Part shown: piece by piece, positions 27,579 through 37,271 of the stretch
Position numbering within the stretch: the stretch's first letter is position 1
Layout of the letters: each line of letters begins with the position of its first letter
Source: Qipengyuania sp. ABI-127-1
GTDB lineage: Bacteria > Pseudomonadota > Alphaproteobacteria > Sphingomonadales > Sphingomonadaceae
Length of the DNA stretch: 64,000 nt
Reading direction: 5' to 3'
Assembly (NCBI GenBank): GCA_022953095.1
Contig: JALJCR010000001.1
Coordinates: forward strand, 124,001-188,000
Program-made: the position numbers and the translations under genes
The notes under the pieces: model-generated
What the model was told of the DNA's origin: nothing
The model's database searches: none
The model's input: the letters and a program-made list of their open reading frames with translations, nothing else

Positions 27579-29501
27579 ATGACAAGCCGCCCCAAGACGC
27601 CGTTGCTCGATACGGTCAAAATTCCCGACGATCTTCGCAAGCTGAAGCAGAGCCAGCTTCGCCAATTGTCCGACGAACTGCGCGCCGAAATGATCGATGC
27701 GGTCGGCACGACGGGGGGGCATCTGGGTTCGGGCCTGGGCGTGGTCGAATTGACCACCGCCATCCATTATGTCTTCGACACCCCGACCGACAAGCTGGTG
27801 TGGGACGTCGGCCATCAGTGCTATCCGCACAAAATCCTGACCGGGCGGCGCGACCGCATTCGCACTTTGCGCCAGGGCGGCGGCCTGTCGGGTTTCACCA
27901 AGCGCGCGGAAAGCGAATACGATCCCTTCGGCGCGGCGCACAGCTCGACCTCGATTTCTGCGGCGCTCGGCTTTGCCATGGCCAACAAGATGCAGAACCG
28001 GCCCGGCCGCGGCATTGCGGTTATCGGCGACGGCGCGATGAGCGCGGGCATGGCCTATGAGGCGATGAATAATGCCGAACAGGCGGGCAATCGCCTGGTC
28101 GTGATCCTCAACGATAACGACATGTCGATCGCCCCCCCGGTGGGCGGCCTGTCCGCCTATCTCGCGCGGATGGTGTCGAGCAGCGAATATCTCGGCCTCC
28201 GCTCGATGGCTTCCAAGATCGCCAAGAAGCTCGGCCGCCGCGTGTGGGGCGGGCTGGAAAAGGCCGAGGAATATGCCCGCGGCATGGCCACTGGCGGCAC
28301 CTTGTTCGAGGAACTCGGCTTTTATTACGTCGGCCCGATCGACGGCCACAATCTCGATCATCTCATCCCGGTGCTGGAGAATGTGCGCGACAGCGAACAG
28401 GGGCCGGTGCTGATCCATGTCGTAACGCAGAAGGGCAAGGGCTATGCCCCGGCTGAAAACAGCGCCGACAAATATCACGGTGTCGCCAAGTTCGATGTCG
28501 TCACCGGCGAACAGAAGAAGTCGAAGGGCGGTCCGCCCGCCTATCAGAACGTCTTCGGTGAAACGCTGGCAAAGCTGGCAAACGACGATCCGCGTATCTG
28601 CGCGATCACCGCAGCCATGCCGAGCGGGACGGGCGTCGACAAATTCGCCAAGGCGCACCCGGACAAGGCGTTCGATGTGGGCATCGCCGAACAGCATGGC
28701 GTGACCTTCGCCGCCGGTCTTGCCGCCGAGGGTATGCGCCCCTTCGCGGCCATCTATTCGACCTTCTTGCAACGTGCCTACGACCAGGTGGTTCACGATG
28801 TGGCGATCCAGAACCTTCCGGTCCGCTTTGCGATCGACCGCGCCGGTCTGGTGGGGGCCGATGGCTGCACGCATGCGGGTTCGTTCGACATCACCTACCT
28901 CGCCACGTTGCCCAACATGGTCGTCATGGCCGCCGCCGACGAGGCCGAGCTGGCGCATATGACCTACACGGCCGCCGAATATGACGATGGCCCCATCGCC
29001 TTTCGCTATCCGCGTGGCGCCGGGACCGGCGTCGAGATTCCCGAGACGCTCGAGAAGCTCGCAATCGGTAAGGGCCGCGTAGTCCGTGAAGGCACCAAGG
29101 TAGCGATCCTGTCGCTCGGCGCGCGTCTGGAAGAGGCGAAGAAGGCTGCCGACCAGCTCGAGGCGAAGGGCCTGTCGACCACCGTTGCCGACATGCGCTT
29201 TGCCAAGCCGCTCGACACGGCGCTGATCGAAAAGCTGATGCGCAGCCACGAGGTTGTGGTGACGGTAGAGGAAGGCGCCGTTGGCGGCCTCGGCGCGCAT
29301 GTCCTGACGTTCGCCAGCGATAGCGGGCTGACCGATGGCGGTCTCAAGGTCCGTACCATGCGCCTGCCCGACCTGTTCCAGGACCATGACGATCCGGCCA
29401 AACAGTATGACGAAGCGGGTCTCAACGCCCCGCATATCGTCGACACAGTGCTCAATGCATTGCGCCACAACAGCGCCGGTGTGGAAGAGGCGCGGGCCTG
29501 A
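27579..29501 (+). CDS. dxs: 1-deoxy-D-xylulose-5-phosphate synthase
   Basis: Condenses pyruvate and glyceraldehyde 3-phosphate, the entry step of the MEP isoprenoid pathway. Motifs include [14 protein letters not shown], the thiamine-diphosphate site [17 protein letters not shown], and the transketolase-like [17 protein letters not shown] and [10 protein letters not shown] blocks. The ATG at 27579 is preferred over a GTG two codons upstream. The promoter gap holds a repeated AACCGTTCAT (27513-27522 and 27534-27543), which may be a regulatory site. Confidence 0.96.
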   Translation: MTSRPKTPLLDTVKIPDDLRKLKQSQLRQLSDELRAEMIDAVGTTGGHLGSGLGVVELTTAIHYVFDTPTDKLVWDVGHQCYPHKILTGRRDRIRTLRQGGGLSGFTKRAESEYDPFGAAHSSTSISAALGFAMANKMQNRPGRGIAVIGDGAMSAGMAYEAMNNAEQAGNRLVVILNDNDMSIAPPVGGLSAYLARMVSSSEYLGLRSMASKIAKKLGRRVWGGLEKAEEYARGMATGGTLFEELGFYYVGPIDGHNLDHLIPVLENVRDSEQGPVLIHVVTQKGKGYAPAENSADKYHGVAKFDVVTGEQKKSKGGPPAYQNVFGETLAKLANDDPRICAITAAMPSGTGVDKFAKAHPDKAFDVGIAEQHGVTFAAGLAAEGMRPFAAIYSTFLQRAYDQVVHDVAIQNLPVRFAIDRAGLVGADGCTHAGSFDITYLATLPNMVVMAAADEAELAHMTYTAAEYDDGPIAFRYPRGAGTGVEIPETLEKLAIGKGRVVREGTKVAILSLGARLEEAKKAADQLEAKGLSTTVADMRFAKPLDTALIEKLMRSHEVVVTVEEGAVGGLGAHVLTFASDSGLTDGGLKVRTMRLPDLFQDHDDPAKQYDEAGLNAPHIVDTVLNALRHNSAGVEEARA

Positions 29502-29524
29502 TCGGCACGCGGTCGGCGCGACTC

Positions 29525-30322
29525 GTGGCGATTGCGCTGGCGACACTCGCTGCGACCTATCTTGCGCTGGTTGCCGTGCTCTATGTGGCGCAGAGCGCGC
29601 TGATCTATCCTGCGCCGGATGGTATCGGGCCATCCACCGGCGGCTTCGAGGAGGTTGGCTATGCGACTTCCGACGGGCTTGAACTGACGGCAGGTTACCG
29701 CGCGGCGCGCTCGGGCTTTCCGACCATCGTATATTTTCACGGCAATGGCGCGGACTGGGTGTCGAGCGTCGTCGCTACCGACCGGATGGTGCCCGAGGGC
29801 TATGGCGTATTGGCTGCCGAATATCGTGGCTACCGCGGCAACCCGGGCAGGCCGAGTGAGGAGGGGCTCTATCGCGATGGGCGCGCAGCGCTGGCCTTTC
29901 TCGCGGCGAATGGGGTGCCGTTCGACCGGATCGTTATCATCGGCAACTCGATCGGCGCTGGCGTCGCCGTCCAAATGGCAAGCGAAGCCCCACCGGCCGC
30001 CCTTGTACTCATCTCTCCCTTTGCCAGCCTGTCGGGCCTGGTCGCCGAGAAATTCCGCTGGTTGCCGACCGGCTTGCTCCTCCGCGATCGCTATGAGAAT
30101 GCTGCCAAGCTGGGCGCGATCGAGGCACCAGTGCTGGTCCTGCACGGCGATGCCGACACTCTCATCCCCTACTCGCATTCCGAGAAACTGGCGTCGTTGC
30201 GAGCGGATATCGAGTTGCACATCTTCGAGGGTTACGGACACGATCTGGCATGGCATGACATAGCCGAAGAGGCGGTGCTGGACTTCATGGCTCGCCACCT
30301 TGGAAAGGACGAGAACCCATGA
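29525..30322 (+). CDS. Membrane-anchored alpha/beta hydrolase (BEM46/ABHD-like)
   Basis: A 265-residue hydrolase starting at GTG 29525. A hydrophobic N-terminal anchor (about residues 2-24) precedes PTIVYFHGNGADW, the nucleophile elbow GNSIGAG (Ser), LVLHGDADTLIP (acid) and GYGHDLAW (His). The HGNG oxyanion motif and GNSxG elbow are those of the BEM46/ABHD13 group. The substrate is unknown. It overlaps the following crotonase gene by four bases (ATGA). Confidence 0.87.
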   Translation: MAIALATLAATYLALVAVLYVAQSALIYPAPDGIGPSTGGFEEVGYATSDGLELTAGYRAARSGFPTIVYFHGNGADWVSSVVATDRMVPEGYGVLAAEYRGYRGNPGRPSEEGLYRDGRAALAFLAANGVPFDRIVIIGNSIGAGVAVQMASEAPPAALVLISPFASLSGLVAEKFRWLPTGLLLRDRYENAAKLGAIEAPVLVLHGDADTLIPYSHSEKLASLRADIELHIFEGYGHDLAWHDIAEEAVLDFMARHLGKDENP

Positions 30323-31116
30323 GCTTGCTTGACATCGAAACCGCCGACCACGTCACGACCCTCACCCTCAACCGCCCCGATACGATGAACCCGCTTGGGG
30401 TCGCAGGCGATGGCGATACCTTCGCGGCCGCCTGCGATGCGATCAATGCGGACATGGATGTGCGCTGCGTGATCCTGACCGGGGCCGGGCGGGCGTTCAG
30501 TGCGGGCGGCGATATCAAGGCGATGAAGGAACGCACCGGCACCTTCGGCGGTACCGCGCCGGAGATCTCGGACGGCTATCGGAACAACATCCACAAGGTC
30601 CTGCGCGCACTGTATGGCCTGCGCGTCCCGCTGATCGCGGCGTTGAACGGCCCGGCGATCGGTCTGGGCTGCGATCTGGCCTGCCTGGCCGACATGCGCA
30701 TCGCCAGCGCGCGGGCGAAGTTCGGCGTCACCTTCCTCAAGCTCGGCATCATTCCGGGCGATGGCGGCACCTGGATCCTGCCGCGCATCATCGGCGAAGC
30801 GCGGGCGGCGGAGCTGTTCTACACCGGCGATGTGATCGACGCCGCCACCGCGCAGGAATGGGGCCTGGTCAGCCGGGTAGTCGAGGGCGACCGCCTTATG
30901 GACGAGGCCCACGCGCTGGCGGCCAAGGTCGCCGCCATGCCCCCGCATGCGCTGCGGCAGGCCAAGAACCTGATGCGGCAGGGGCGCTCGATCTCCTATG
31001 ACAGTGCGCTGGAAATGGCCGCCAATACGCAGGCTCTGATGCACCTGACCGAGGATCACATGGAAGGTATCGACGCGCTGCTTGAAAAACGCGCGCCGTG
31101 CTTCACCGGGGGGTAG
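30319..31116 (+). CDS. Crotonase-family enoyl-CoA hydratase/isomerase
   Basis: A 265-residue crotonase. The oxyanion-hole segments are AFSAGGDIKAMKER and ALNGPAIGLGCDLACLADMRIAS. Catalytic-region residues follow in FLKLGIIPGDGGTW, where PGDGG is the typical PxxGG position. Likely roles are fatty-acid or amino-acid acyl-CoA breakdown; the exact substrate is not evident. It is translationally coupled to the upstream hydrolase. Confidence 0.9.
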   Translation: MSLLDIETADHVTTLTLNRPDTMNPLGVAGDGDTFAAACDAINADMDVRCVILTGAGRAFSAGGDIKAMKERTGTFGGTAPEISDGYRNNIHKVLRALYGLRVPLIAALNGPAIGLGCDLACLADMRIASARAKFGVTFLKLGIIPGDGGTWILPRIIGEARAAELFYTGDVIDAATAQEWGLVSRVVEGDRLMDEAHALAAKVAAMPPHALRQAKNLMRQGRSISYDSALEMAANTQALMHLTEDHMEGIDALLEKRAPCFTGG

Positions 31117-31133
31117 TGTCCTTATCGTCCCGC

Positions 31134-31186
31134 CGCTGCGCTGCTTGAGGGCCTATGTTCGCCCTATCGCTGCGCTGCTTGAGGGC
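31134..31186. repeat. 19-base direct repeat between a crotonase and NnrU gene
   Basis: CGCTGCGCTGCTTGAGGGC occurs at 31134-31152 and again at 31168-31186, 34 bases apart, in the space between the converging genes. The second copy abuts the NnrU stop codon. Confidence 0.7.
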
Positions 31187-31870
31187 TTAGCCCACCCAGC
31201 GCCAGATGCCTGCGGGAATCCCATTGGCGTGGATATGGCCATAGGTTGCCGCCAGCCAGATCACGATTCCGCCGATCCATGCGGTAGGCCCCGCCTTGGC
31301 GAAACCTGAAAGGCGCGGCCAGAAACGCGTGCGGCTTTCCCAGTCCGCCCAGGCCTCGCCCATAAGCGCTTCCTTCTTGCGGTCCTGCAGATGCGCGCCG
31401 ACCAGGGCGAGAAAGCCAAGCGCCCCTGCCAGAACGATCTGGCGCGGGGTCGGGCTCGTCAGAATATGCATGGCCGACCACAGCGCGAAACTCCACATCA
31501 TCGGATGGCGGGTAATGTGGAACACCCCGTGGACCGGCAGCGCCGCATTGGTCGCGGCGTTCGGATCGGGCAATGCGGGATTGCGCGCGAAGCTGCCTGC
31601 GAACAGCACCGAGGCGAACAGCATGATCGCCGTCGCGGCGATCCAGATGCCTTCGCCCATCCCATCCCATAGCGGTACGCCGCCCGGCCCGACCGCGCGA
31701 AACGCGAGCACTGCCCAGACGAAGGTCGCCAGTGCAACCAGCGAATAGAGCCCGCGAAACCCGTTCTCGCCGATCGTCCCGACGAGCGGTGCCCTCAGCG
31801 GGTGCGAAAGCGCGAAATGCGTGCCGACGAATGCAACCGAACCGGCAACCAGAGACAGCAAAGGATCCAT
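31187..31870 (-). CDS. NnrU-family membrane protein
   Basis: A 227-residue polytopic membrane protein. It matches NnrU by the N-terminal THFALSHPLRAPLVGTIGENGFRG stretch, the middle VHGVFHITRHPMMWSFALW motif and the C-terminal RFWPRL and WIGGIVIWLAATYGHIH helices. NnrU was named from a denitrification locus, but many members lie outside denitrifiers, and an isoprenylcysteine-methyltransferase-like fold has been suggested. No denitrification genes are nearby. Confidence 0.9.
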   Translation of the reverse strand: MDPLLSLVAGSVAFVGTHFALSHPLRAPLVGTIGENGFRGLYSLVALATFVWAVLAFRAVGPGGVPLWDGMGEGIWIAATAIMLFASVLFAGSFARNPALPDPNAATNAALPVHGVFHITRHPMMWSFALWSAMHILTSPTPRQIVLAGALGFLALVGAHLQDRKKEALMGEAWADWESRTRFWPRLSGFAKAGPTAWIGGIVIWLAATYGHIHANGIPAGIWRWVG

Positions 31871-31995
31871 ATCCTTATTCCCCTTCCATACGCCAAGCTA
31901 TCACAGGGCGGCCAAGCGGAAAATGGCGCTGTCCTACAGATGTGCGGTGCGTCTAGAACGGCGAGGTTCGCAAACCCGCCGCCGATACGGTAGGC

Positions 31996-32009
31996 GGGGG
32001 GGGGGGGGG
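31996..32009. repeat. Homopolymer run of 14 G
   Basis: An uninterrupted run of 14 G lies upstream of the NnrU gene and downstream of the FKBP gene. Its length may be unreliable in the assembly or variable in the population. A shorter run of nine lies upstream of the PfkB gene (17776-17784). Confidence 0.85.
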
Positions 32010-32124
32010 AGGCACACATCGTCCGCCTCCGCTCCAAGCCATTAAACCCTTTTATATCCGCTGCTTGGCGCCGCCGATTCTGGGTGACGGGGTGTAAACT
32101 TCGTCATCCAGGCGTCACCCTGAT

Positions 32125-32613
32125 CTAGCGCCCTTCGATGCCGATCAGCTTGACCTTGAACAGCAAGGTCGCACCGCCGGGGATCGGTCCCTTGCCGCTC
32201 GCGCCATAAGCGAGGTCCGCCGGCGCGGCGATTTCGATCGTGTCGCCCACGCCCATTTCGGGGATCGCCATCTGCCAGGCCTTTATCAGCCGGCCCAGCG
32301 GAAAGGTGGCGGGCTCGCCGCGCTCGAAGCTGGAATCGAACGTTTCGCCATCGATGAAGGTGCCCGCATAATGCACGGTAACCGTGTCTTCGACCTGCGG
32401 CCTCGCCTCGCTCGCGGCATAGTCGACATAGCGCCATTTGAGCCCGCCCGGCATCGTGCGCCAGCCGTCTTCATGCGAGAGGCCCGCGAGATAGGCCTGC
32501 TGTGCGTTCATCCAGGCGATGTCCTGCGACCGGTCGGGTTTATCCTGCGCCGAGAGCGCATGAAAGCCGACCGCAGCGGCTGCCGCGCCAAGCGCGAGCA
32601 GGGTGGTGCGCAT
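32125..32613 (-). CDS. FKBP-type peptidyl-prolyl isomerase, exported
   Basis: A 162-residue protein with a signal peptide (about residues 1-22, ending LSAQ) and a C-terminal FKBP domain: DTVTVHYAGTFIDGETFDSSFERGEP, GRLIKAWQMAIPEMGVGD, the ADLAYGASG loop and a closing LLFKVKLIGI strand. It should act as a periplasmic folding helper. It follows the amidohydrolase pair by 13 bases and is probably the last gene of that operon. Downstream lies an inverted repeat GGGTGACG/CGTCACCC (32082-32120) with no T-run. Confidence 0.9.
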   Translation of the reverse strand: MRTTLLALGAAAAAVGFHALSAQDKPDRSQDIAWMNAQQAYLAGLSHEDGWRTMPGGLKWRYVDYAASEARPQVEDTVTVHYAGTFIDGETFDSSFERGEPATFPLGRLIKAWQMAIPEMGVGDTIEIAAPADLAYGASGKGPIPGGATLLFKVKLIGIEGR

Positions 32614-32626
32614 TTCTCTCACGTTC

Positions 32627-34000
32627 TTACCAATCATAGGCTTTCGGCAGGTCGCTCTCGTCGAGATCGCGATAGCGCTCCTTGAGGCGGCTCTGATGAT
32701 TGTCGAGCGGCTGTTCGACGCCATCGATGAACACTCTCACCGGCATCGAACCGACTTCGAGCGGATCGCCGTCCCAGATGACGAGATCGCCCATCGCGCC
32801 CGGCGCGAGCACTCCGGCCTTGCCGCCCATGCCGCTGATCGCGGCGGGAACCGAGCTGATCGCGGCGAAGGCCTGGCCCCAGCTCAGCCCATCGGCGCCC
32901 GGTATCCGGGTCAGCGCGACGAGATTGCCGGCATACTGATTGAGGTTGCGCGGGTTCTCCATGGCGGCGGCATTGATCGCCACCTTCACGCCCGCCTTGA
33001 CCATGCGGCCGATATTCGACTGGGTGCTGGCGAGCTGATCGAACCCTTGCGGCAAATCGTCCAGCCCATCGGCGATGACCGGCACGCCTGCTGCGGCGAT
33101 TTCGCGTGCCACGAGCCAACCCTCGCTCGCGCCCACAAGGACCATGTCCAGCCGCGGGAATTCCTGCTTGAGGGCCAGGGCGCTGCGGATGTCGGCCGCA
33201 CGCTCGACCATGACGTAGAGAGGCTGCTCGCCCCGCGCCACGGGCACCAGCGCCGCTGCGTCGAAGCGCGTCAGCAGAACGTCCGAAGCGCGATCGCGAG
33301 AGGTGCGCGCCATACGGCTGTCGATGCCGATATCGTCGCCTTGCCGGGTGATCCCTCGCCCGCCGCCCGGGCTTGTGATCGTACCATTGCGCTCGAACTC
33401 GCCCGCTTCGAGCAAGGCGTTGCGGAAAAGCGCCTGGGCCGAGGCGCGGCTACCGCCCGCAAGGCGGGCACCGCCTTCTCCCAATTCGACCACCTGGAAT
33501 GCGCGGGGGCGGGTTACCGCCTGGGCATCGGAGCCCAGATCGATTATTGCCCCCTGCCCTGCGAAAATCGACCCGCTGGCCGCCCCCGACACGGCGGCAC
33601 GGGTTATCCCGGCTGCCCGGTGAATCAGGATATGCTGCGAGGCAGGATTGACGACGGGGGCGACATCCAGCGCCGCACTGAAGGGCGAGCCGCCCGCGCG
33701 GATATCGTTGGATTCCCTTACCGCACCGACGTCCCACAGGCCGAGATTTGTCATCGTGGCGAAGAGGCCGGGCGTGACCCACGTGCCGCTCCCGTCGAGC
33801 ACCTGCACACCGGCGGGCACGTTGATGCCGGTGCCTGCGGCCACGATCTTGCCGTCGCGCACGACGACCGTCGCGTCTTCGATCGGCGCCGAGCCGTCGC
33901 CGGTGGCCACGGTGGCATTGGTGATCGCGACATTCTGCGCGGTGGCGGGTGCGGCGGCGAGTGCGAGAAGGCTGGCCGCCATGGTCAGGGCGCGCTTCAT
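32627..34000 (-). CDS. Amidohydrolase-family protein lacking the first HxH metal motif
   Basis: A 457-residue exported protein (signal peptide about residues 1-22) with the amidohydrolase composite beta domain (DATVVVRDGKIVAAG at the start and GMGGKAGVLAPGAMGDLVIWDGDP near the end). Where active members have PGxxDxHxH, this one reads TPGLFATMTNL, so the His pair is replaced by M83 and N85. Activity as a metal-dependent hydrolase is therefore doubtful. It overlaps its active-looking paralogue by four bases, suggesting a hetero-complex. The fold assignment is confident; the function is unknown. Confidence 0.85.
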   Translation of the reverse strand: MKRALTMAASLLALAAAPATAQNVAITNATVATGDGSAPIEDATVVVRDGKIVAAGTGINVPAGVQVLDGSGTWVTPGLFATMTNLGLWDVGAVRESNDIRAGGSPFSAALDVAPVVNPASQHILIHRAAGITRAAVSGAASGSIFAGQGAIIDLGSDAQAVTRPRAFQVVELGEGGARLAGGSRASAQALFRNALLEAGEFERNGTITSPGGGRGITRQGDDIGIDSRMARTSRDRASDVLLTRFDAAALVPVARGEQPLYVMVERAADIRSALALKQEFPRLDMVLVGASEGWLVAREIAAAGVPVIADGLDDLPQGFDQLASTQSNIGRMVKAGVKVAINAAAMENPRNLNQYAGNLVALTRIPGADGLSWGQAFAAISSVPAAISGMGGKAGVLAPGAMGDLVIWDGDPLEVGSMPVRVFIDGVEQPLDNHQSRLKERYRDLDESDLPKAYDW

Positions 34001-35379
34001 TTCACATCTCCTTCACCGGGCTGGCCGAGTTCGAAATCGCTCACCGGTCGGCGCTTGCGGTCCAGTGCATCATACATCAGCGCGCCATCGATCCAGACCT
34101 TTTCCGGCCGGGCATAGACCGATAGCGGATCGTCGTTCCACAGCACCACATCGGCCATCTTGCCAGGCTCGAGGCTGCCGGTCATTTCATCGATGCCCAT
34201 CGCCTTGGCGGCGTTAAGCGTGATCCAGCCGATCACTTCGGCATCGGGAATGTCGATCCCCACACGGCGTCCGGCGGCCTGTGCCTTGGCAGCTTCTTGG
34301 TTGAGCCGCTGGATGCCATTGGCATCGTCCGAATGGATGACCACGCAGGCGCCGGCCTGGCGCAGGAAAGCGGCGTTTTCGAGAATGCCGTCATAGGCTT
34401 CCATCTTGAAGCCGTACCAGTCCGCCCAGATCGCGCTGCACACGTTGTTTTCGCGCAGCAGATCGCCGATCTTGTAGGCTTCGACCGCGTGGTGGAAGGC
34501 GGTCACCTTGTAGCCCATTTCCTTGGCCATATCCATGACCAGCGCCATTTCGTCGGCGCGATAGCAATGGTTGTGGATCAGGATCTCACCGTCGAGCACG
34601 CCTTTGAGCGTTTCCTTGCCCAGATCGCGTTTCTTGCCGTCGTAAGCCGCAGCATCGAGCCACATCTGGCGATTGACCGCGAAATTGCCCATGCGGGTGG
34701 AAGGGGTGCGGCCCTTGCCGCCATAGACGCGCTTGGGATTCTCGCCGCAGGCCATCTTCATGCCGTAGGGCGCGCCGGGGAATTTCATCCCCTGAACCGT
34801 GCGCGCGGCAACGTTTTTCAGCGTGACCGAGCGCCCGCCGGTCAGATTGGCCGAGCCGGGAAGGATCTGCAGCGCGGTAATCCCGCCATTGGCCAGCGCG
34901 CGGGTAAAGCCCGGATCCTGCGGCCAGACCGAATGTTCGGCCCACACCTCCGGGGTCATCGGGCTGGTGGCCTCGTTACCGTCGGAATGGGCTTCCACGC
35001 TGGGCGTCGGATAATCGCCGAGGTGCGAATGGATGTCGATGATGCCGGGGGTGACGAACTTGCCGCTGCCGTCGATCAGGTCATAGCCCTCGGTCGAAAG
35101 CGAGGCATCGCCGACCGCCGCCACCTTGCCATCACGGAACAGCACGGTGCCATTGTCGATGCGGCCACCTGTGCCGTCATAAACCGTCGCCCCCACGAGC
35201 GCCGTCGGGCGGCCGGGATAGGGCGCGTAGGTCGAGGGGAAGGGGGCGTTGCCGTCCGCACCCACGGGCGCGTCCCAATCCTTGGCCGAAGCGGACGCGA
35301 CGCCATCGCTCCCGCCGGTCGTTGAGCATCCGGCCACCGCGAAGGCAGCCGCACAGGCGAGCAAAACGTGTTTTTTCAT
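33997..35379 (-). CDS. Amidohydrolase-family lipoprotein (imidazolonepropionase/prolidase-like)
   Basis: A 460-residue lipoprotein-type protein (lipobox ending AVAGC18). It keeps the HxH motif in PGIIDIHSHL (H117, H119), and further His are visible in LIHNHCYRA, AFHHAVEAY and VIHSDDANG, the expected metal and catalytic positions. Related secreted amidohydrolases act on Xaa-Pro or other peptide-derived substrates. It is the first gene of an operon with the degenerate paralogue and the FKBP gene. A POT-family transporter downstream of its promoter region suggests a link to peptide use. Confidence 0.88.
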   Translation of the reverse strand: MKKHVLLACAAAFAVAGCSTTGGSDGVASASAKDWDAPVGADGNAPFPSTYAPYPGRPTALVGATVYDGTGGRIDNGTVLFRDGKVAAVGDASLSTEGYDLIDGSGKFVTPGIIDIHSHLGDYPTPSVEAHSDGNEATSPMTPEVWAEHSVWPQDPGFTRALANGGITALQILPGSANLTGGRSVTLKNVAARTVQGMKFPGAPYGMKMACGENPKRVYGGKGRTPSTRMGNFAVNRQMWLDAAAYDGKKRDLGKETLKGVLDGEILIHNHCYRADEMALVMDMAKEMGYKVTAFHHAVEAYKIGDLLRENNVCSAIWADWYGFKMEAYDGILENAAFLRQAGACVVIHSDDANGIQRLNQEAAKAQAAGRRVGIDIPDAEVIGWITLNAAKAMGIDEMTGSLEPGKMADVVLWNDDPLSVYARPEKVWIDGALMYDALDRKRRPVSDFELGQPGEGDVK

Positions 35380-35446
35380 GAAACCCCCAAATGCAGTCGG
35401 GCCGGAGCATTGCTGCCCCGGCCCGCCCGGTCAATCGGTTTTGGTC

Positions 35447-35477
35447 GAGGAGAATCGACGCTCCGACGATTCTCCTC
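35447..35477. terminator. Hairpin between the amidohydrolase and transporter genes
   Basis: A perfect 11-base-pair stem (GAGGAGAATCG with CGATTCTCCTC) and nine-base loop lie just beyond the stop of the transporter gene (minus strand) and 68 bases upstream of the amidohydrolase start. It has no T-run on either strand, so it may be a Rho-assisted transcript end or a stabilising hairpin. Confidence 0.5.
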
Positions 35478-35487
35478 CGAGGGGCGA

Positions 35488-37053
35488 TCAGGCGCGGCTG
35501 GTTGGGTGGACACCCGCTTCCTGCGCCTCGAGCCCGGCCTCCGCATGGCCTTCGAGGGCGTCGTCCTTGAGCGTGTCGAGATGCATCAGCTTCTTGATCA
35601 GCGGGCTGATGACCATCACGAAAACGCCGACGCCGATGGCGAACCATCCGACGTTAGAATAGACGTCCATCACGACCTGGCGCCCGGCCTCCTCGCCGAC
35701 GCCTTCGGCACCGGTCGCAGCGGCGATGAGGCCGGCGGCGAAATTGCCGGTTGCCGAAGCGAAGAACCAAGTGCCCATGATAAGCGACGCCATATGTGCC
35801 GGAGCCAGCCGGTTCATGGCCGACAGGCCGACCGGTGACAGGCATAGCTCACCAGTGGTGTGCAGCAGGTAGATCAGGAAGATGAAGACCACCGGCACGG
35901 CCACTTCCGGACCCACGCTGGAGGCGCCCCAGACGAGGACGAGAAAGCCGAGGCCGACCTGAACCACGCCGAGCCCGAACTTGAGGGGTGCGGAGGGTTC
36001 CATCCCCTTGCGGCCAAGAGTCTGCCAGACAATGGCGAAGACCGGCGCGAGCAGGATGATATAGATCGCATTGATCGACTGGAACACTGAGGCAGGTACC
36101 CCGCCGCGATCGACATGCCGGTCGGTGAACAGGTTGAGCGAGGAGCCTGCCTGTTCGAACAGCGCCCAGAAGACGATCGAGGTGAGGATCAGGAACATTG
36201 CGGCAAAGATGCGGTCGCGTTCCTCGCTGGGCAGTTTCACCACGGCGGTGAACAGCACGTAGAGCACGAGCGCACCACCGAAGCCGCCGAGCACGTAACC
36301 GACGAGGCTCTGGTACTGGATGGCGAGCCAGCACACGCCGACCAAGCCGATGCCGATGGCATACATCGTCCATTCGGTGTTCTTGGCGAGCGGCTTGGGC
36401 GGTTCGCCGCGGCCGAGCAGCAGCGGCTTGCCCCAGACGAAGACCACGAGGCCTGCCAGCATGCCGATCCCGGCAAGACCGAAGCCATAGGCCCAGCCAT
36501 AGGTTTCGCCGATGTAGCCGCAGAGCAGCGAACCGATAGCTGCGCCGAGGTTAATGCCCATGTAGAAGATGGTGTAGGCAGCATCGCGGCGGGTGTCGGT
36601 GCGCGGATAGAGCTGGCCGACGATCACCGAGATGTTCGCCTTGAGGAAGCCCGAGCCGACGATGATTAGCGCGAGCGCCAGCCAGAACACCAGCACGATG
36701 GGATTGTTTTCGGTCCCCGCCGCCGGTTCGCCTTCGAAGGCCATGAAGAAGTGGCCCAGCGTCAGCAGGACGGCGCCGAACAGCACGGCTTTTCGTTGCC
36801 CGAGGTATTTGTCGGCGAGATAGCCGCCGACCACCGGGGTGATGTAAACCAGCGCGGTATAGGCCCCGTAAATGATGCCCGCATCGCTGTCGGAAAACAG
36901 CCAGTGCTTGGTCAGATAGAAGATGAGCAGGGCGCGCATCCCGTAATAGGAAAAACGCTCCCACATCTCGGCGAAAAACAGGACGAAAAGCCCCTTGGGG
37001 TGGCCCAGGAACGTCCCTGCCGAATCCCCGTCAAGCGGTTGTGTCGTGGCCAT
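35488..37053 (-). CDS. POT/PTR-family proton-coupled peptide transporter
   Basis: A 521-residue permease with about 14 membrane segments. The family ExxERFxYYG motif is seen as E29-MWE32-R33-FSYYGMRALL, and the second signature is in FYMGINLGAAIGSLLCGYIGE. It should import di- and tripeptides with protons. The ATG at 37053 is used; a TTG three codons earlier is unlikely. A GntR-type regulator is divergent from it, about 220 bases away. Confidence 0.93.
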   Translation of the reverse strand: MATTQPLDGDSAGTFLGHPKGLFVLFFAEMWERFSYYGMRALLIFYLTKHWLFSDSDAGIIYGAYTALVYITPVVGGYLADKYLGQRKAVLFGAVLLTLGHFFMAFEGEPAAGTENNPIVLVFWLALALIIVGSGFLKANISVIVGQLYPRTDTRRDAAYTIFYMGINLGAAIGSLLCGYIGETYGWAYGFGLAGIGMLAGLVVFVWGKPLLLGRGEPPKPLAKNTEWTMYAIGIGLVGVCWLAIQYQSLVGYVLGGFGGALVLYVLFTAVVKLPSEERDRIFAAMFLILTSIVFWALFEQAGSSLNLFTDRHVDRGGVPASVFQSINAIYIILLAPVFAIVWQTLGRKGMEPSAPLKFGLGVVQVGLGFLVLVWGASSVGPEVAVPVVFIFLIYLLHTTGELCLSPVGLSAMNRLAPAHMASLIMGTWFFASATGNFAAGLIAAATGAEGVGEEAGRQVVMDVYSNVGWFAIGVGVFVMVISPLIKKLMHLDTLKDDALEGHAEAGLEAQEAGVHPTSRA

Positions 37054-37271
37054 GTGTGGCAAACCCTCTTAGATTGTCCGGGAAGCCAGATGCCATCGGC
37101 CTCCTCCCCACAAGAAGCGGGCACCGTAACGTTTTCGCGCCTCATGTGAAGCATTAGTTACACTCGTGACTGTCTGCAGGGGCCAATAACGGGCGGAAGC
37201 GCACTCGGGAGGGAACCTTGTGCGCCGCGCTGTATTATGTCACTGTAGCAGTCTGTCGTCGGGGAATCGTT

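Noticed and set aside
27540..29633. 697-codon antisense frame over dxs
   Set aside because: dxs motifs on the plus strand explain the region.
32603..34117. 504-codon plus-strand frame opposite the amidohydrolases
   Set aside because: His/Arg-rich shadow frame; the minus strand has two paralogous amidohydrolases with clear domain motifs.
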